Source: Aestuariicoccus sp032586235
Lineage (GTDB): Bacteria > Pseudomonadota > Alphaproteobacteria > Rhodobacterales > Rhodobacteraceae
NCBI RefSeq assembly: GCF_032586235.1
Contig: NZ_JAWHTD010000004.1
Coordinates: forward strand, 161,220-225,219
Length of the DNA stretch: 64,000 nucleotides
Direction of reading: 5' to 3'
The position numbers and the translations under genes are program-made. Under the pieces are notes generated by a model, which worked only from the letters and a program-made list of their open reading frames with translations, searched no databases and was not told the DNA's origin. The number at the start of each line of letters is the position of its first letter. Position 1 is the stretch's first letter. Positions 53,328 to 62,972 of the stretch are shown here, piece by piece.

Positions 53328-54686
53328 ATGATGAAACCTGCGCTTTACGCAGGCGTGGCTGCTGCCGCGCTCGTGGCCGGTGCGGCACATGCCGCCGGTC
53401 ATCTGCCCTTTGCGCCCGGTGAGGGCGATTTCGCCTGGGACAGCTACAACGATTTTGCCGGGCAATATGACCTGAGCGGCGCGACCGTGACGATCACCGG
53501 CCCCTGGACCGGCAACGAAAAAGAGAAGGTCGACAAGGTCTTCGCATATTTCACCGAGGCCACCGGCGCCGAGGTCAATTACTCCGGGTCGGACAGCTTC
53601 GAGCAGGATATCGTGATTTCGACCCGCGCCGGGTCCGCGCCGAACCTGGCGGTCTTCCCGCAGCCAGGTCTGGCCGCCGACATGGCCAGCCAGGGCCTGC
53701 TGACGCCGATGCCCGACGGCACCGCCGATTGGGTGCGCGACAATTTCGCCGCCGGTCAGTCCTGGGTCGATCTGGGCACCTATGCGGGCGCCGACGGGGC
53801 GGACGACCTTTACGGTCTTTTCTACCGCGTCGATGTGAAATCGCTGGTGTGGTACAACCCCATCGCCTTCGACGAAGCGGGCTATGACATCCCCGAAACG
53901 ATGGAAGAGCTGAAAGAGCTGACCCAGCAGATCGTCGACGACGGCGGCACGCCGTGGTGCATCGGCCTGGGGTCGGGGGCTGCCACCGGCTGGCCCGCCA
54001 CCGACTGGGTCGAGGATCTGATGCTGCGCACTCAATCGCCCGCCGATTACGACGCCTGGGTCGCCAACGAGATGAAGTTCGACGATCCCAAGGTGATCGC
54101 GGCCATCGAGGAATTCGGCTGGTTCGCGCGCAACGACGATTTCGTCAGCGGCGGATCCGAGGCGGTGGCCACCACCGACTTCCGCGACAGCCCGGCGGGG
54201 CTCTTCACCATTCCGTCGGAATGCTACATGCACCGTCAGGCATCGTTCATTCCCGCCTTCTTCCCGGAAGGCACCGAAGTGGGCGAGGACGTGGATTTCT
54301 TCTACTTCCCGGCCTATGAGGACAAGGATCTGGGCAAGCCGGTGCTGGGGGCGGGCACGCTCTTTGGCATCACCGATCCGTCGGACGCGACCAATGCCTT
54401 CATCGAGTTCCTCAAGCTGCCCATCGCGCATGAGCTCTGGATGGCGCAGGGCGGGTTCCTGACGGCCCATGCGGGCGTCAACCCGGCGGTCTATGCCGAG
54501 GACAGCCTGCGGGCGCAGGGCAACATCCTGCGCGAGGCGACCACCTTCCGCTTTGACGCATCCGACCTGATGCCTGGCGAGATCGGCGCGGGCGCGTTCT
54601 GGACCGGCATGGTCGATTACGTGACCGGTGCCGATGCGGCAGAAGTGGCGGCGGGCATCCAGTCCCGCTGGGACTCGATCCAGTAA
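53328..54686 (+). CDS. aglE: Alpha-glucoside ABC transporter binding protein AglE
   Basis: Periplasmic sugar-binding protein of 452 residues with signal peptide (cleavage likely after AHA, near residue 24). Features: VTITGPWTGNEKEKVDKVFAYFTEATG, FPQPGLAADMASQGLLTP, WCIGLGSGAATGWPATDWVED, as in AglE. GGGAGG (53318-53323) suits ATG 53331 (7-base gap) slightly better than ATG 53328. First gene of aglEFGAK. Ligands of this class are sucrose, maltose, trehalose and, in some marine bacteria, glucosylglycerol. Confidence 0.92.
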   Translation: MMKPALYAGVAAAALVAGAAHAAGHLPFAPGEGDFAWDSYNDFAGQYDLSGATVTITGPWTGNEKEKVDKVFAYFTEATGAEVNYSGSDSFEQDIVISTRAGSAPNLAVFPQPGLAADMASQGLLTPMPDGTADWVRDNFAAGQSWVDLGTYAGADGADDLYGLFYRVDVKSLVWYNPIAFDEAGYDIPETMEELKELTQQIVDDGGTPWCIGLGSGAATGWPATDWVEDLMLRTQSPADYDAWVANEMKFDDPKVIAAIEEFGWFARNDDFVSGGSEAVATTDFRDSPAGLFTIPSECYMHRQASFIPAFFPEGTEVGEDVDFFYFPAYEDKDLGKPVLGAGTLFGITDPSDATNAFIEFLKLPIAHELWMAQGGFLTAHAGVNPAVYAEDSLRAQGNILREATTFRFDASDLMPGEIGAGAFWTGMVDYVTGADAAEVAAGIQSRWDSIQ

Positions 54687-54706
54687 CCCGCGTTAAGACC
54701 ACCGCT

Positions 54707-54730
54707 CCGCCGTCCGTCTTCGGGCGGCGG
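54707..54730 (+). other. Hairpin after aglE
   Basis: CCGCCGTCCG (54707-54716) pairs with CGGGCGGCGG (54721-54730) over 10 bp (one G-U) with loop TCTT. No T tract. It sits in the 139-base aglE-aglF gap, as hairpins do after the other two binding-protein genes here. Confidence 0.65.
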
Positions 54731-54825
54731 GGCGGATCAAGCCCGCACAGGATCCCGGCCAAACGGGGCAGGCGGCATCCACGACAGGCCCGCAGGATAT
54801 TCGGCGCGCCAAAGGGAGGATTATC

Positions 54826-55800
54826 ATGCCACCGATACTTCAGGGTATTCTGACCATCATCATCGGCGTCGGCGGATGTGTGGGCTATTTCTTTGCGTCC
54901 AACTGGGTGTTGGACAAGATCATCTTTCCGCCGCGGAACGACGACAACGGGCGCAACATCAACCGCGCGACGCTGGTGCGGCCGTGGCTGTTCCTCTTTC
55001 CGGCGATGTTCGCGCTGGGGCTTTACCTGGTCTACCCGGTGGTGGGCAGCTTTTACCGCTCGCTCTTCAACCGCGCGGGCGACGAGTTCATCGGGCTGGG
55101 CAATTACACCACCATGTTCGCCGAAGAGGGCTTTCGCACCGCGGTCTTCAACAACGTGCTCTGGGCGCTTTTCGTGCCCGCCGCCGCGACCTTTCTGGGC
55201 CTTTTGGTGGCGCAGCTCACCGACCGGCTGAAATGGGGCAACATCGCCAAGTCGCTGATCTTTATGCCGATGGCGATCTCGTTCGTGGGCGCGTCGCTGA
55301 TCTGGAAGTTCGTTTATGCCAACGACCCCGACATCGGCATCATCAACGCGGTGCGCGATTTCTTCGGCGCCAGCCCGGTCGATCCGCTGCAGATCCCGTT
55401 CTGGAACAACTTCTTTCTGATGGTGATCCTGGTCTGGATCCAGACCGGCTTTGCCATGGTGATCCTTAGCGCCGCGCTGCGCGGCATCCCCGAGGAAACC
55501 GTCGAGGCGGCGATCATCGACGGGGCGAACCCGTTCCAGATCTTCTTCCGCATCAAGATCCCGCAGATCATGGGCACCATCGTCGTGGTCTGGACCACGA
55601 TCACGATCCTGGTGCTCAAGGTCTTCGACATCGTCTACGCCATGACGGGGGGCAATTTCGATACCGAGATCCTGCCAAGTTACATGATGGATTACATGTT
55701 CCGTGACGACGGGCGGGCGACCGCCGTGGCCTTCGTCATCATGGTGATCGTGCTGCCGGTGATGATCTGGAACATCCGCCAGGCCCGGAAGGAGATGTAA
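54826..55800 (+). CDS. aglF: Alpha-glucoside ABC permease AglF
   Basis: Inner-membrane permease, 324 residues, about seven membrane helices including an extra N-terminal one (ILTIIIGVGGCVGYFFASNWVL). EAA motif EETVEAAIIDGANPFQIFFRIKIPQI. GGGAGGA precedes ATG 54826. Ends one base before aglG begins. Confidence 0.93.
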   Translation: MPPILQGILTIIIGVGGCVGYFFASNWVLDKIIFPPRNDDNGRNINRATLVRPWLFLFPAMFALGLYLVYPVVGSFYRSLFNRAGDEFIGLGNYTTMFAEEGFRTAVFNNVLWALFVPAAATFLGLLVAQLTDRLKWGNIAKSLIFMPMAISFVGASLIWKFVYANDPDIGIINAVRDFFGASPVDPLQIPFWNNFFLMVILVWIQTGFAMVILSAALRGIPEETVEAAIIDGANPFQIFFRIKIPQIMGTIVVVWTTITILVLKVFDIVYAMTGGNFDTEILPSYMMDYMFRDDGRATAVAFVIMVIVLPVMIWNIRQARKEM

Positions 55801-55801
55801 G

Positions 55802-57067
55802 ATGGACAATATCGCAGGTCAGAAATCCTCGCTTTCCATCGTCACCAACGCCACCGTCGTGTTTCTGGTGCTGCTGTGGCTGATACCGACCATCGGGCTT
55901 TTGGTGTCGTCCTTCCGCGAGCGTGAACAGATCTCGGAAACCGGCTGGTGGGCGTCGATGTTCCCGGTCGAACAGGCCTACCGCGTGCAGCCCGACCCCG
56001 AGGGCGCGCGCGCCGAGGGCGGGATATTCGTGCTCGAGGGCAACCTTTTCACCACCGGCGCCGAGGACGTGCCGAGCTCGGGCGACGTGGCGGCCTTTGG
56101 CATCGCCGGGCGCGACCCTGGCGCGGCGCAGCCCGGCCAAACCTATGGCCGGCTCAAGCTCGAGGTGACCGAGCCCGACGGCTCCACTGACACCGAGAAT
56201 TACGAGATGGCCTGGGAGACGGGAAGCGACCCGGTGCCGCCCGAAACCTTCGAGGACAAGCCGGTCACCGGCTTTACCATCGACCGCGCGGCCACGGTCG
56301 CGGCCAACGGCGATTTCACCTGGACCGCGGCCCGCGAGATCAGCCGCGCGCCCTCGATCTACATCATCGCGGCCTCGCCGCCGGAATTCGGTTTGCAGAA
56401 CTACGAAGCGATCCTGTTTTCCAACAACATGGACAAGGCCTTTATCAACACGCTGACGGTCACGATCCCGGCCACGATCATCCCGATCCTGATCGCCGCC
56501 TTCGCCGCCTATGCGCTGGCGTGGATGGACTTCAAGGGCCGTGGCGTGTTGATCGCGATGGTGGTGGGCCTCTTGGTCGTGCCGCTGCAGCTGGCGCTGG
56601 TGCCGCTTCTGACGCTGCACAACAAGGTCGGCATCGGGCAATCTTTCCTGGGCATCTGGCTGGCACATACCGGGTTCGGCCTGCCGCTGGCGATTTACCT
56701 CTTGCGCAACTACATGGTCGGCCTGCCGCGCGACATCATCGAAAGCGCCAAGGTCGACGGCGCCACCGATTTCCAGGTCTTCACCAAGATCGTGCTGCCA
56801 CTGTCGTTCCCGGCGCTGGCCAGCTTTGCCATCTTCCAGTTCCTCTGGACCTGGAACGACCTGCTGGTGGCCAAGGTGTTCCTGCCGTCCAACGCCGAAT
56901 CCTGGGTGATGACGGTCAAGATCGCCGACGACCTTCTGGGCTCGCGCGGGGGCGACTGGGGCATCCTCGCGGCGGCGGCCTTCGTGTCGATCGCGGTGCC
57001 GCTGTTCGTGTTCTTCGCGATGCAGAAATATCTCGTGCGCGGCCTGCTGGCCGGCTCGGTCAAGTAA
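55802..57067 (+). CDS. aglG: Alpha-glucoside ABC permease AglG with enlarged periplasmic loop
   Basis: 421 residues. Membrane core has EAA motif RDIIESAKVDGATDFQVFTKIVLPLSFP and tail MQKYLVRGLLAGSVK. Between the first helix (about 16-38) and the second (about 215) there is a hydrophilic region of some 170 residues (acidic, with DPEGARAEGG and DGSTDTENYEMAWETG) that is longer than in a plain MalG-type permease. A large loop at this site is known in AglG and in MalF/MalG variants and may touch the binding protein. Confidence 0.92.
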   Translation: MDNIAGQKSSLSIVTNATVVFLVLLWLIPTIGLLVSSFREREQISETGWWASMFPVEQAYRVQPDPEGARAEGGIFVLEGNLFTTGAEDVPSSGDVAAFGIAGRDPGAAQPGQTYGRLKLEVTEPDGSTDTENYEMAWETGSDPVPPETFEDKPVTGFTIDRAATVAANGDFTWTAAREISRAPSIYIIAASPPEFGLQNYEAILFSNNMDKAFINTLTVTIPATIIPILIAAFAAYALAWMDFKGRGVLIAMVVGLLVVPLQLALVPLLTLHNKVGIGQSFLGIWLAHTGFGLPLAIYLLRNYMVGLPRDIIESAKVDGATDFQVFTKIVLPLSFPALASFAIFQFLWTWNDLLVAKVFLPSNAESWVMTVKIADDLLGSRGGDWGILAAAAFVSIAVPLFVFFAMQKYLVRGLLAGSVK

Positions 57068-57082
57068 CGACGAAAGACCCCG

Positions 57083-58741
57083 ATGACCAAACAAACGGAT
57101 ATCGCCATGGCCAAGGCCGTGAACACAGATCGCGACTGGTGGCGCGGCGCGGTGATCTATCAGATTTATCCGCGCAGCTTTCAGGACAGCAACGGCGACG
57201 GGATCGGCGACCTGCTGGGCATCGCGCAGCGCCTGCCGCATGTGGCCAGCCTGGGCGTCGATGCGGTCTGGATCTCGCCGTTCTTCCGTTCGCCGATGAA
57301 GGATTTCGGCTATGACGTCAGCGATTATTGCGACGTCGATCCGATGTTCGGGAGCCTTGCGGATTTCGACATCCTGATCGCCACGGCGCATCGGCTGGGG
57401 CTGAAGGTGATGATTGACCTGGTGCTGTCGCATACCTCTGAACAGCACCCCTGGTTCATCGAAAGCCGTTCCAGCAAGGAAAATGCGCACGCCAATTGGT
57501 ATGTCTGGGTCGACGCCAAGCCGGACGGCACGCCGCCCAACAACTGGCTGTCGATCTTCGGCGGGTCGGCCTGGCAATGGGACAGCACCCGCTGCCAGTA
57601 CTACATGCACAACTTTTTGACCGAGCAGCCGGATCTGAACTTTCACGAACCGCAGGTGCAAGAGGCGCTTCTGGATGTGGCGCGGTTCTGGCTCGATCGG
57701 GGGGTCGACGGCTTCCGGCTCGATACCATCAACTTCTACGTCCACGACGCGCAGCTGCGCGACAACCCGCCGCTGCCGGTGGAAGAGCGCAACCCGATCA
57801 CCGCTCCGGCGGTCAATCCCTATACCTGGCAGGATCACCTCTACGACAAGACCCAGCCCGAGAACCTGGCCTTTCTGCGCCGTCTTCGGTCGCTGATGAA
57901 CGAGTACAACGCCGCTGCGGTGGGCGAGGTCGGCGACGACCAGCGCGGGATGGAGATCCTGGGCGAATACACCGGCGGCGACGAGCTGATGCACATGAGC
58001 TACGCCTTCGAGCTGCTCAGCGATCACGCCCCCGACGCGGCCTATGTCAAATCGGTGATGGACCACCTGCACAAGGTGGCCGCCGATGGCTGGGCCTGCT
58101 GGGCGTTTTCCAACCACGACGTGCCGCGCCATGTCAGCCGCTGGTCTCTGACCGACGCGGCGGCGCGCTGCTATACCACGCTGATGATGTGCCTGCGCGG
58201 GTCGGCCTGCCTTTATCAGGGCGAAGAGCTGGCGCTGCCCGAGGCCGAGGTGGCCTTTGAGGATCTGCAGGATCCCTACGGCAAACGGTTCTGGCCCGCC
58301 TTCAAGGGCCGCGACGGCTGCCGCACGCCGATGGTCTGGGAGCCCAGCAATCAGAACGGCGGCTTCAGCGCCGGGATGCCGTGGCTGCCGGTCAGCCATG
58401 ACCACCTCAACCGCGCGGTCAGCACGCAGGAACAGGATCCGTCGGCGATCCTGCATCACTATCGCCGCGCCGTGTCGTTCCGCCACGCGCACCCCGCGCT
58501 GCGCAACGGCGAGATGACCGAGATCGGCACCGACGGCACGATCCTGCATTTCAAGCGCAGCTACGGGGGCGATACGCTCTTTTGCGCGTTCAACCTCAGC
58601 CACGATCCCGCCGCGATGGATATGCCCGAGGGCGTCTGGCGCCAGATCGGCGTGGAACTGGGAAGCACAACCGCAGCGCCGGACGGCAAGCTGCACCTCG
58701 GCCCATGGCAACCCGCCCTGGCGCTGCAGGCCAACGCATAA
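57083..58741 (+). CDS. aglA: Alpha-glucosidase AglA (GH13)
   Basis: Cytoplasmic exo-alpha-glucosidase, 552 residues. GH13 regions: DLVLSHTSEQH, Asp214 in GFRLDTINF, Glu282 in VGEVGDD and Asp346 in FSNHDVPRH; the QIYPRSFQDSNGDGIGDL start is shared by GH13 alpha-glucosidases (GH13_23-like). Start ATG 57083; a second in-frame ATG (57107) is possible. Hydrolyses the imported alpha-glucosides; glucose passes to Glk. Confidence 0.93.
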   Translation: MTKQTDIAMAKAVNTDRDWWRGAVIYQIYPRSFQDSNGDGIGDLLGIAQRLPHVASLGVDAVWISPFFRSPMKDFGYDVSDYCDVDPMFGSLADFDILIATAHRLGLKVMIDLVLSHTSEQHPWFIESRSSKENAHANWYVWVDAKPDGTPPNNWLSIFGGSAWQWDSTRCQYYMHNFLTEQPDLNFHEPQVQEALLDVARFWLDRGVDGFRLDTINFYVHDAQLRDNPPLPVEERNPITAPAVNPYTWQDHLYDKTQPENLAFLRRLRSLMNEYNAAAVGEVGDDQRGMEILGEYTGGDELMHMSYAFELLSDHAPDAAYVKSVMDHLHKVAADGWACWAFSNHDVPRHVSRWSLTDAAARCYTTLMMCLRGSACLYQGEELALPEAEVAFEDLQDPYGKRFWPAFKGRDGCRTPMVWEPSNQNGGFSAGMPWLPVSHDHLNRAVSTQEQDPSAILHHYRRAVSFRHAHPALRNGEMTEIGTDGTILHFKRSYGGDTLFCAFNLSHDPAAMDMPEGVWRQIGVELGSTTAAPDGKLHLGPWQPALALQANA

Positions 58742-58756
58742 ATCGGGAGGGACAGC

Positions 58757-59845
<1,089 letters not shown>

Positions 59846-59865
59846 GACGCATTTCGAGGGCAGGG

Positions 59866-59915
59866 CTGGGGGGCCAGCCCCCCAGACCCCCCGGAGTATT
59901 TCTGCCAAGAAGAAG
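59866..59915 (+). repeat. GC hairpin and third copy of the intergenic repeat
   Basis: CTGGGGGG (59866-59873) and CCCCCCAG (59878-59885) form an 8-bp stem, followed by the 22-base element (59894-59915) that starts GAGTATTT and ends CCAAGAAGAAG; one base differs from the copy at 32374. Same order, hairpin then element, as at 32345-32395. Confidence 0.8.
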
Positions 59916-59921
59916 CAAGAA

Positions 59922-59963
59922 GAAGGCGAAGTGGCGCATGTTCCGCCTTCGTTCTCTTTTTTT
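59922..59963 (+). terminator. Rho-independent terminator of the agl operon
   Basis: GAAGGCG (59922-59928) and CGCCTTC (59944-59950) pair perfectly over 7 bp with a 15-base loop, and seven T follow at 59957-59963. The 3' arm lies inside the LexA box of uvrA. Confidence 0.6.
59940..59954. promoter_or_regulatory. LexA (SOS) box of uvrA
   Basis: GTTCCGCCTTCGTTC is an exact GTTC-N7-GTTC, the LexA site established for Rhodobacter and other alphaproteobacteria. It lies 65 bases before the uvrA start, just upstream of the candidate promoter, so uvrA should be DNA-damage inducible. Confidence 0.85.
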
Positions 59964-59965
59964 CA

Positions 59966-59994
59966 TTGGCGATGGCACGGGCATCAACTATGTC
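59966..59994 (+). promoter_or_regulatory. Candidate uvrA promoter
   Basis: TTGGCG (59966-59971) and TATGTC (59989-59994) are separated by 17 bases and each match 4 of 6 consensus positions. The LexA box ends 11 bases upstream of the -35. Confidence 0.45.
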
Positions 59995-60019
59995 TTAACC
60001 CGACCGTATCGGGGGTAGC

Positions 60020-62902
60020 ATGGCTGAGCTGAAGCAGATCGAGGTGCGCGGCGCGCGCGAGCACAATCTCAAGAACATCGACGTGGACATTCCGCGCGAC
60101 CAACTGGTTGTGATCACCGGACTTTCGGGTTCGGGCAAGTCGAGCCTGGCCTTCGACACGATCTATGCCGAGGGCCAGCGGCGCTATGTCGAATCGCTCT
60201 CGGCTTATGCGCGGCAATTCCTCGACATGATGGAAAAGCCGGATGTGGACCACATCACGGGCCTGTCGCCCGCGATCAGCATCGAACAGAAGACCACGTC
60301 GAAGAACCCGCGGTCGACCGTCGGCACGGTGACGGAAATCTACGACTATATGCGGCTCTTGTTCGCCCGCGTCGGCACGCCCTTCAGCCCCGCCACCGGC
60401 CTGCCGATCGAGGCGCAGCAGGTGCAGGACATGGTCGACCGGGTGATGACCATGGAGCCGGGCACGCGCGCCTATCTGCTGGCGCCCATCGTGCGCGACC
60501 GCAAGGGCGAGTACCGCAAGGAATTCCTCGAGCTGCGCAAGCAGGGCTTCCAGCGGGTCAAGGTGGACGGACAGTTCCACGACCTCGACACGCCGCCGAC
60601 GCTCGACAAGAAGTTCCGCCATGACATCGACGTGGTGGTCGACCGGCTGGTGGTGAAAGAGGGGCTGGAGACGCGGCTCGCCGACAGCTTCCGCACCGCG
60701 TTGGACCTCGCCGACGGCATCGCCATCCTCGAGACAGCGCCGAGCCCTGGCGAGGAGGACTCGCAAGAGACCGAGGAGCCGGTCCGTATCACATTCTCCG
60801 AGAATTTCGCCTGTCCGGTCAGCGGCTTCACCATCCCCGAGATCGAGCCGCGCCTTTTCAGCTTCAACGCGCCCTTCGGCGCCTGCCCATCCTGCGACGG
60901 GCTGGGGGTCGAGCTGTTCTTCGACGAACGGCTGGTGGTGCCGGACGCCACGCTGAAAATCTACGACGGCGCGCTGGCGCCCTGGCGCAAGGGTAAGTCG
61001 CCCTATTTCCTTCAGACCATCGAGGCCATCGCCAAGCATTACGAATTCGACAAGAACACCCGCTGGAAGGACCTGCCGGCGCATGTGCAGCAGGTCTTCC
61101 TCTACGGTTCGGGCGACGAGGAGATCAAGTTCCGCTACGACGAGGGCGGGCGCGTCTATCAGGTCAGCCGCGTCTTCGAGGGCGTGATCCCCAATATGGA
61201 GCGGCGCTATCGCGAGACCGATTCCAGCTGGATTCGCGAGGAATTCGAACGCTACCAGAACAACCGCGCCTGCGGCGCCTGCGGCGGCTACCGCCTGCGG
61301 CCCGAGGCGCTGGCTGTGCGCATCGCCGGGCTGCACATCGGTCAGGTGGTCGAGATGTCGATCCGCCAGGCCTATGACTGGTGCCAGTCGGTGCCCGAGC
61401 ATCTGACCAACCAGAAGAACGAGATCGCACGCGCCATCCTCAAGGAAATCCGCGAGCGGCTGGGCTTTCTGAATAACGTTGGATTGGAATACCTTACGTT
61501 GTCGCGTTCTGCCGGTACGTTAAGCGGCGGCGAGAGCCAGCGGATCCGGCTGGCCAGCCAGATCGGCTCGGGCCTGACGGGGGTGCTTTATGTGCTGGAC
61601 GAGCCCAGCATCGGTCTGCACCAGCGCGACAACGACCGGCTGATCACCACGCTCAAGAACCTGCGCGACCAGGGCAACACGGTGATCGTGGTCGAACACG
61701 ACGAGGAAGCGATCCGCGAGGCGGATTACGTCTTTGACATCGGGCCCGGGGCCGGGGTGCATGGCGGGCAGGTGGTCAGCCACGGCACGCCCGAGGAAGT
61801 GGCCGCCGATCCCGCCAGCCTGACCGGGCAATACCTGTCCGGGAGCCGCGAAATCGCGGTGCCGGCCGAGCGGCGCAAGGGCAACCGCAAAAAGCTCAAG
61901 GTGGTCAAGGCGACGGGCAACAACCTCAAGGAGGTCACCGCCGAATTCCCGCTGGGCAAGTTCGTCTGCGTGACCGGTGTGTCGGGCGGCGGCAAGTCGA
62001 CGCTGACCATCGAGACATTGTTCAAGACGGCCTCCATGGCGCTCAACGGCGCGCGGCAGACGCCCGCGCCCTGCGAGACGATCAAGGGGCTCGAACATCT
62101 CGACAAGGTGATCGACATCGACCAGCGCCCCATCGGGCGGACTCCGCGGTCGAACCCGGCGACTTACACCGGCGCCTTCACGCCCATCCGCGACTGGTTC
62201 GCCGGTCTGCCCGAGGCCAAGGCGCGGGGCTATAAGCCCGGGCGCTTTTCGTTCAACGTCAAGGGCGGGCGCTGCGAGGCCTGCCAGGGCGATGGCGTCA
62301 TCAAGATCGAGATGCACTTTTTGCCGGACGTCTACGTCACCTGTGAGACCTGCAAGGGCGCGCGCTACAATCGCGAGACGCTGGAAATCAGGTTCAAGGG
62401 CAAGAGCATCGCCGACGTTCTCGATATGACGGTCGAAGACGCGCAGGAGTTCTTCAAGGCCGTGCCGTCGATCCGCGAAAAGATGGATGCGCTGGTGCGT
62501 GTCGGGCTGGGCTATATCAAGGTGGGTCAGCAGGCCACGACGCTTTCAGGCGGCGAGGCGCAGCGCGTGAAGCTGTCCAAAGAGCTGGCCAAACGCTCGA
62601 CGGGCCGGACGCTCTATATCCTTGACGAGCCGACCACGGGTCTGCATTTCGAGGATGTTCGCAAGCTGCTGGAGGTTCTGCACGAGCTGGTCGAGCAGGG
62701 CAACACGGTCATCGTGATCGAGCATAACCTCGACGTGATCAAGACCGCCGACCACATCATCGATATCGGCCCCGAGGGCGGCGACGGCGGCGGCGAGATT
62801 GTCGCCACCGGCACCCCCGAAGAGGTGGCCGAGGTCGAGCGTTCACACACCGGCCGCTACCTGAAACCGATGCTGCGCGCGCGCCGGGTGGCGGCGGAGT
62901 AG
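60020..62902 (+). CDS. uvrA: Excinuclease ABC subunit A
   Basis: Damage-recognition ATPase of nucleotide excision repair; loads UvrB. 960 residues. Two ABC modules: Walker A GLSGSGKSS (N) and GVSGGGKST (C), signatures LSGGESQRIRLASQ and LSGGEAQRVKLSKEL, Walker B LDEPSIGLH and LDEPTTGLH. Zinc-binding cysteines include CEACQGDG and CETCKGARYN in the C-terminal module, and CPSCDGLG, CGACGG in the N-terminal one. ATG 60020 (MAELKQIEVRGAREHNL) is the normal family start. Not part of the agl operon: terminator, LexA box and promoter lie between. Confidence 0.97.
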   Translation: MAELKQIEVRGAREHNLKNIDVDIPRDQLVVITGLSGSGKSSLAFDTIYAEGQRRYVESLSAYARQFLDMMEKPDVDHITGLSPAISIEQKTTSKNPRSTVGTVTEIYDYMRLLFARVGTPFSPATGLPIEAQQVQDMVDRVMTMEPGTRAYLLAPIVRDRKGEYRKEFLELRKQGFQRVKVDGQFHDLDTPPTLDKKFRHDIDVVVDRLVVKEGLETRLADSFRTALDLADGIAILETAPSPGEEDSQETEEPVRITFSENFACPVSGFTIPEIEPRLFSFNAPFGACPSCDGLGVELFFDERLVVPDATLKIYDGALAPWRKGKSPYFLQTIEAIAKHYEFDKNTRWKDLPAHVQQVFLYGSGDEEIKFRYDEGGRVYQVSRVFEGVIPNMERRYRETDSSWIREEFERYQNNRACGACGGYRLRPEALAVRIAGLHIGQVVEMSIRQAYDWCQSVPEHLTNQKNEIARAILKEIRERLGFLNNVGLEYLTLSRSAGTLSGGESQRIRLASQIGSGLTGVLYVLDEPSIGLHQRDNDRLITTLKNLRDQGNTVIVVEHDEEAIREADYVFDIGPGAGVHGGQVVSHGTPEEVAADPASLTGQYLSGSREIAVPAERRKGNRKKLKVVKATGNNLKEVTAEFPLGKFVCVTGVSGGGKSTLTIETLFKTASMALNGARQTPAPCETIKGLEHLDKVIDIDQRPIGRTPRSNPATYTGAFTPIRDWFAGLPEAKARGYKPGRFSFNVKGGRCEACQGDGVIKIEMHFLPDVYVTCETCKGARYNRETLEIRFKGKSIADVLDMTVEDAQEFFKAVPSIREKMDALVRVGLGYIKVGQQATTLSGGEAQRVKLSKELAKRSTGRTLYILDEPTTGLHFEDVRKLLEVLHELVEQGNTVIVIEHNLDVIKTADHIIDIGPEGGDGGGEIVATGTPEEVAEVERSHTGRYLKPMLRARRVAAE

Positions 62903-62972
62903 ACTTTTGATCGAGTTCCGGTTTATACACGCATCACGGCAGGCGACGCACATGTAGATTTGCTTTGGTTGA

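Noticed and set aside
55739..58711. Minus-strand open frame of 990 codons antisense to aglG and aglA
   Set aside because: Same shadow character; the plus strand encodes intact transporter and GH13 motifs throughout.
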